DNA of 9,694 nt from positions 1-9,694 of the forward strand of contig QXYP01000054.1 of assembly GCA_009886815.1 (NCBI GenBank). The letters are read 5' to 3'. The position numbers were made by a program, and so were the translations under genes. The notes under the pieces were generated by a model. That model was not told the DNA's origin. It was given only the letters and a program-made list of their open reading frames with translations, and did no database searches. Positions 6,589 through 9,694 of this stretch are shown one piece after another; within the stretch, counting starts at the first letter, position 1, and every line of letters starts with the position of its first letter. Source of the stretch: Halieaceae bacterium. Its GTDB lineage: Bacteria > Pseudomonadota > Gammaproteobacteria > Pseudomonadales > Halieaceae.

Positions 6589-7932
6589 TCAGACGTCGCA
6601 CTCGCGAGAAACAGCGCGGGCGTAAGGACCACTGCCCCGCCAATAACACCAAGCCCCAAAAATACAGGTCGACAGCACGACCACCAAGGCCCAACGAATC
6701 GAGTGAACTCCGGTATGAGCAAAATAATCACTGAGCATGCCCACCACTAAGGGACCCAACCCAAGGCCTAATAAGTTAATGGCCAAAAGCATGAGCGCAG
6801 ACGCCTGAGTACGCCAATGTGCGGGCACCAAGTTTTGGATTGCCGCGTAACTGGGCGCAATCCAAAAACTGGCAAATATTGCCGCAATACCCATAAATAC
6901 CAGCGCAAACGGCAGCCCCTCTGGCCCTCCAATGCGGTGGGTCTCAGGCCATAAAACGAAGGCTAGCTGGGTGGGCAGAGCAATCAGCAAACCGATTACT
7001 GGCACACGCAGTTGCCAACGGGGGTCTTTCGGCGCCAGGCGATCAACCAGTAAGCCCCCGGTCACGGCTCCTAGGGTTCCACCGAACACCCCAATCAAGC
7101 CCAGCCAAAGCCCCGCATCGACTAAAGACATGCCATGAACCCGCACCAGAAAGCTCGGCGACCAGATCCCCAGCCCATAACCTGCGATACCGGCAAAGCC
7201 AACCCCTGAAGCAATCCATAAAAAACCGGGAAGACGGGTGATACCCTTAATGGCCACCAAAAGCGATTCGTCACCAACCCCAGAGCGAGGCTGACGCGCG
7301 GGCTCTTTCACAGTAAAAAATAATAAAAGTGCCAACAGCACACCGGGAATTCCAAACACCAGAAAAACCATGCGCCATCCCAGTGCCTCGGCCAAAAGCG
7401 CGCCCCCAAACAAACCCACGAGGATGCCCAAATTAGGGGCCGCGGCAAGAACACCCTGGGCCAGCGCCCGGCGTTCGGGAGGAAAATAATCGGTAATTAG
7501 GGCTTGGGAGGGTGGGGTTCCTCCGGCCTCACCAATGCCCACACCCACCCGAAGCACAGCGAGATGCGCAAAGCTCCCCGCCGTGGCGCAAAGGGCCGTA
7601 ACAGCACTCCAGGTTGCCATCGATATTGCCAGGACATTGCGCCGTGACCAGCGGTCGGCAAGACGTGCCACAGGAATGCCCAAAATAGCGTAGAACAGCG
7701 CAAATGCCAGCCCTGAAAGTAAGCCCATTTCTGTGTCAGAGGCGTTGAACTCGGCTTTTATTGGCTCGAGGAGAATCGTCATGACCTGACGATCCACAAA
7801 GTTAAATACGTAGCCTAATGTCAGTAGTGCCAATACATAGTTGCGATAGCGCGTACTGAAAGCCTTATAGGGTGCGTCGTGATCATCAGCGCCTACTGGC
7901 TCTTGAGTCTCGGTATCGGTTGATGAGTTCAC
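6589..7932 (-). CDS. MFS transporter, spinster-like
   Basis: This 447-residue inner-membrane carrier has about twelve hydrophobic segments. The first helix carries FNFVDRQ (43-49), the Asp-Arg pair typical of spinster-type MFS proteins. The loop between helices 2 and 3 has a motif A variant, GIPVARLADRWSRR (85-98). GIGEAGGTPPSQ (132-143) in helix 4 to 5 is another mark of this branch. Bacterial members are often beside catabolic genes, but substrates are mostly unknown. The start is a GTG at 7932, preceded by GAGGG at a long spacing. The short 15-bp distance to the DUF1295 stop suggests translational coupling. It ends 77 bp before the Mo-hydroxylase genes, so it is a reasonable candidate for the substrate or product carrier of that enzyme. 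Import versus export cannot be told. Confidence 0.88.
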   Translation of the reverse strand: MNSSTDTETQEPVGADDHDAPYKAFSTRYRNYVLALLTLGYVFNFVDRQVMTILLEPIKAEFNASDTEMGLLSGLAFALFYAILGIPVARLADRWSRRNVLAISMATWSAVTALCATAGSFAHLAVLRVGVGIGEAGGTPPSQALITDYFPPERRALAQGVLAAAPNLGILVGLFGGALLAEALGWRMVFLVFGIPGVLLALLLFFTVKEPARQPRSGVGDESLLVAIKGITRLPGFLWIASGVGFAGIAGYGLGIWSPSFLVRVHGMSLVDAGLWLGLIGVFGGTLGAVTGGLLVDRLAPKDPRWQLRVPVIGLLIALPTQLAFVLWPETHRIGGPEGLPFALVFMGIAAIFASFWIAPSYAAIQNLVPAHWRTQASALMLLAINLLGLGLGPLVVGMLSDYFAHTGVHSIRWALVVVLSTCIFGAWCYWRGSGPYARAVSRECDV

Positions 7933-7947
7933 AGTGGCGTATCGCCC

Positions 7948-8832
7948 TCAGTTCTTGGCGGCTCGACTTCGCGCCGGGAATCGCGGAATCAACAGAGGCG
8001 TGTCACGCAAGTAAGCCTGATATGCGGGGTCATCACCCCAAAGCGACACGCCGCGGTGAGCCAAAGTGGGGATACCACTGATGCGTGTCAGCAAGATCAC
8101 GACAAACAAGGGTGATACCAGCGTAGCCCATTGCCAGCCCTGCATGACCGGTACGGCAGCCAAGAAGACACCCGACCAAAGCATGATCTCGCCCAGATAA
8201 TTGGGGTGACGGCAAATTGACCACACGCCATGACGAATAAAACGCCCGGCGTTTTCTGGGTTTCTTCGGAAATGGGCTTTTTGCTGATCAGCGACCACCT
8301 CTAGGCCAAAACCTATAATCCAAATCAAAAAACCGAGTGCGGCAATGCCAGAGAATGCTGGGGCAGTGGGAGAGAGAATAGCCACGAGCGCAGCGCTGCT
8401 CGTTAGGCTCACCCAAACACCTTGCAAGGTCCAAACCAGCAGAAAGCGCCAAAAAGATTGCTTAATCTTACGAAAACGTTGGTCCTCCCCCACATCGGCA
8501 ATGCGTAGAAACAAGAAAGAACCTAAGCGAAGAGCCCATATCATGACTAAAGCGGCCATCAGGCCACTGTAAACGCTGATACCAGGATTAAGCAGCAAAG
8601 CCAAAACAGCCGCGGTAATAAAGGTCAAACTGCCGACCAAATCGTAGAATCGCTCTGTACGCGCCCACCAGGCGTAACTAAACCCTAAGAGCTGAATAAG
8701 AAATATGACTGCGAAAATGGCAGGAAGGCCCGGCACACCAGCAAGGCTGCTACCCGAAGGGTTTATGAGCGTCGCATAGAGCAAGCAGATCAGAACTAAC
8801 AGCGCTGGCATGAGGTGTTTTTTCGTCAACAT
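7948..8832 (-). CDS. DUF1295-family integral membrane protein (steroid reductase/ICMT-like fold)
   Basis: This 294-residue protein has about seven hydrophobic segments and belongs to the DUF1295 family, related to steroid 5-alpha-reductase C-terminal domains and isoprenylcysteine methyltransferases. The signature RHPNYLGE is at residues 208-215, preceded by GRFIRHGVW (196-204); in related enzymes this region binds the nucleotide cofactor (NADPH or SAM). It could be a membrane reductase or methyltransferase acting on a lipid, sterol-like or quinone-like molecule; the family is not well characterised. The ATG at 8832 has AGG about 6 nt before it. The next gene, an MFS carrier, starts 15 bp beyond its stop, which points to a shared transcript. 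The lipoprotein gene lies 90 bp upstream on the same strand, so whether it shares the transcript is open. Confidence 0.82.
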   Translation of the reverse strand: MLTKKHLMPALLVLICLLYATLINPSGSSLAGVPGLPAIFAVIFLIQLLGFSYAWWARTERFYDLVGSLTFITAAVLALLLNPGISVYSGLMAALVMIWALRLGSFLFLRIADVGEDQRFRKIKQSFWRFLLVWTLQGVWVSLTSSAALVAILSPTAPAFSGIAALGFLIWIIGFGLEVVADQQKAHFRRNPENAGRFIRHGVWSICRHPNYLGEIMLWSGVFLAAVPVMQGWQWATLVSPLFVVILLTRISGIPTLAHRGVSLWGDDPAYQAYLRDTPLLIPRFPARSRAAKN

Positions 8833-8922
8833 GAATTGCCTAACCCTCTGCAGGCAACAGGAAATTGTGACCGGGTGGTGTTAACGCTACAACCGGCCCG
8901 CCCCTGCCCAGTGATACCTGCC

Positions 8923-9501
8923 TCACGGTGCCGTACCGGGAGGAAAGTCCCCCAGTAGCTCACTGGCTACCGCCATCGTCGCCTTGTATCGCTCATTCAT
9001 GGAGGGGTGATCTTTTAAACGACCCTCGGCGATGCCGCGCCAAACAATTTTCCGCGTATCCGCATCGATAACGTCAAGGATCGCTGTGCCCTCGTCATAT
9101 TCACGCACAGTGGGGCCCGAGCTGTAGCCGACACTCACCGAATTACCATAGGTTCCCGCCGAAACTCCACCGTGCATACCTTTGTCATATCCCGTGGAGT
9201 GAATAATTTGTTGTCGCTGTTTAGAGACGGTGTAATTTATCCAGAAGTCGACGTCCTCGGTTTTACTCTCGCGCAGGTTGTGTACCGCGAGCTCCTTACC
9301 CACCACCTCACGAATCCGTTTATCAGAGGCATTAAATTTTCGGTATTGGGCTTCCCGTGATTGAACAACATCGTCATACCAGCGGTAGGTTTTAAAATTT
9401 GAAAAATCAAAATCTTGATCGTAGTCAAGCTCATAGGTCGGCTTACTAGCACAGGCCGAAATCATGGCGAAAAAGACAACAATAAAAACAGTCCGAAACA
9501 T
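8923..9501 (-). CDS. DUF4136-domain lipoprotein
   Basis: This 192-residue protein opens with a short charged n-region and a hydrophobic stretch ending in a lipobox ISAC, with the lipidated Cys at residue 17. It is therefore expected to be processed by signal peptidase II and anchored in a membrane facing the periplasm. The residue after the lipidated Cys is Ala, not Asp, which in enterobacteria favours outer-membrane sorting. The mature part fits DUF4136: DFDFSNFKTYRW (residues 30-41) near the start, a Gly/Ser-rich central strand (111-129), and LDVIDADTRKIVWRG (142-156) near the end. The function of the family is unknown. The ATG at 9501 has AGG 8 nt before it. It is divergent from the plus-strand gene at the right edge, across an 80-bp gap. 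Confidence 0.85.
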   Translation of the reverse strand: MFRTVFIVVFFAMISACASKPTYELDYDQDFDFSNFKTYRWYDDVVQSREAQYRKFNASDKRIREVVGKELAVHNLRESKTEDVDFWINYTVSKQRQQIIHSTGYDKGMHGGVSAGTYGNSVSVGYSSGPTVREYDEGTAILDVIDADTRKIVWRGIAEGRLKDHPSMNERYKATMAVASELLGDFPPGTAP

Positions 9502-9581
9502 TGAGGTAACCTACGGGTGTGGAACGCCAATGAAGAATACACGGTTGGCTCCAATTTGACTGCCCCGTTGGATACGCAATC

Positions 9582-9694
9582 ATGATTACCCTCGCATTAC
9601 TGCCGGATACCGATAACATTCCCCTGCATGCAATAGATGAGTGGCGCAGCGAACTGCCGGCAGCCGATCAAAAGCGAATCGCGCTTATGCAAGG
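9582..9694 (+). CDS. N-terminal part of an unidentified gene (cut by right edge)
   Basis: An ATG at 9582 opens a frame of 37 codons with no stop before the window edge. It is the only plus-strand frame that is not opposite a well-supported gene. The visible part starts with a hydrophobic strand (ITLALLPD) and continues with a hydrophilic helix (DEWRSELPAADQKRIA). This loosely recalls the start of Sfp-type 4'-phosphopantetheinyl transferases, but too little is visible to name it. The ribosome site is weak (GGA about 10 nt before), and the 80-bp gap to the divergent lipoprotein gene must hold both promoters; I see no strong box in it. Confidence 0.45.
   Translation, partial: MITLALLPDTDNIPLHAIDEWRSELPAADQKRIALMQ

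Noticed and set aside
6294..6734. Plus-strand open frame of 146 codons that runs through the Mo-hydroxylase promoter gap
   Set aside because: Most of it is opposite the [2Fe-2S] subunit and MFS genes, and its translation is low-complexity and Arg-rich with no recognisable fold.
8833..8922. CCGG...CCGG stem-like repeat between the lipoprotein and DUF1295 genes
   Set aside because: The pairing breaks after four bases and there is no T tract, so it does not support a terminator call.

Overview
The window reads as bacterial chromosome of moderate GC (about half, by eye). Nearly all genes lie on the minus strand and the packing is dense. The protein types suggest a marine-type proteobacterium: a Tat-exported two-subunit molybdenum hydroxylase, a spinster-type MFS carrier, a MelB-type (GPH) carrier and a DUF4136 lipoprotein. 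A clear BciA/DVR-type divinyl chlorophyllide 8-vinyl reductase points to a host that makes, or whose ancestors made, bacteriochlorophyll. An aerobic anoxygenic phototroph of the gammaproteobacterial OM60/NOR5 (Halieaceae) type fits best, but that placement is inference.

Layout in transcription order on the minus strand, from the right. A DUF4136 lipoprotein (8923-9501) is divergent from a plus-strand gene cut by the right edge (9582-9694). Next come a DUF1295 membrane protein (7948-8832) and, 15 bp on, a spinster-type MFS carrier (6589-7932). After a 77-bp gap with a TATAAT box and an inverted repeat come the [2Fe-2S] subunit (5990-6511) and molybdopterin subunit (3780-5993) of an isoquinoline 1-oxidoreductase-type enzyme, overlapping by 4 bp. 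A glutathione S-transferase follows 62 bp later (3085-3717), then a GPH-family symporter (1481-2929). A 298-bp gap rich in inverted repeats leads to bciA (229-1182), followed 19 bp later by the start of an FAD/NAD(P)-type oxidoreductase (1-209, cut by the left edge).

The genes seem to form two functional blocks. The right block (DUF1295 protein, MFS carrier, Mo-hydroxylase, GST) could import and oxidise a small, hydrophobic, possibly cyclic or aromatic compound; its substrate cannot be read from the sequence. The left block (bciA and the flavoprotein) is probably one transcript. Its first gene belongs to late chlorophyll biosynthesis, although no other photosynthesis gene lies in the window. 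There is no mobile element, tRNA, rRNA or CRISPR array, and I found no clearly new multi-gene system. The points most worth checking are the isolated bciA with its flavoprotein partner, the structured gap before it, and the operator-like repeat before the Mo-hydroxylase.
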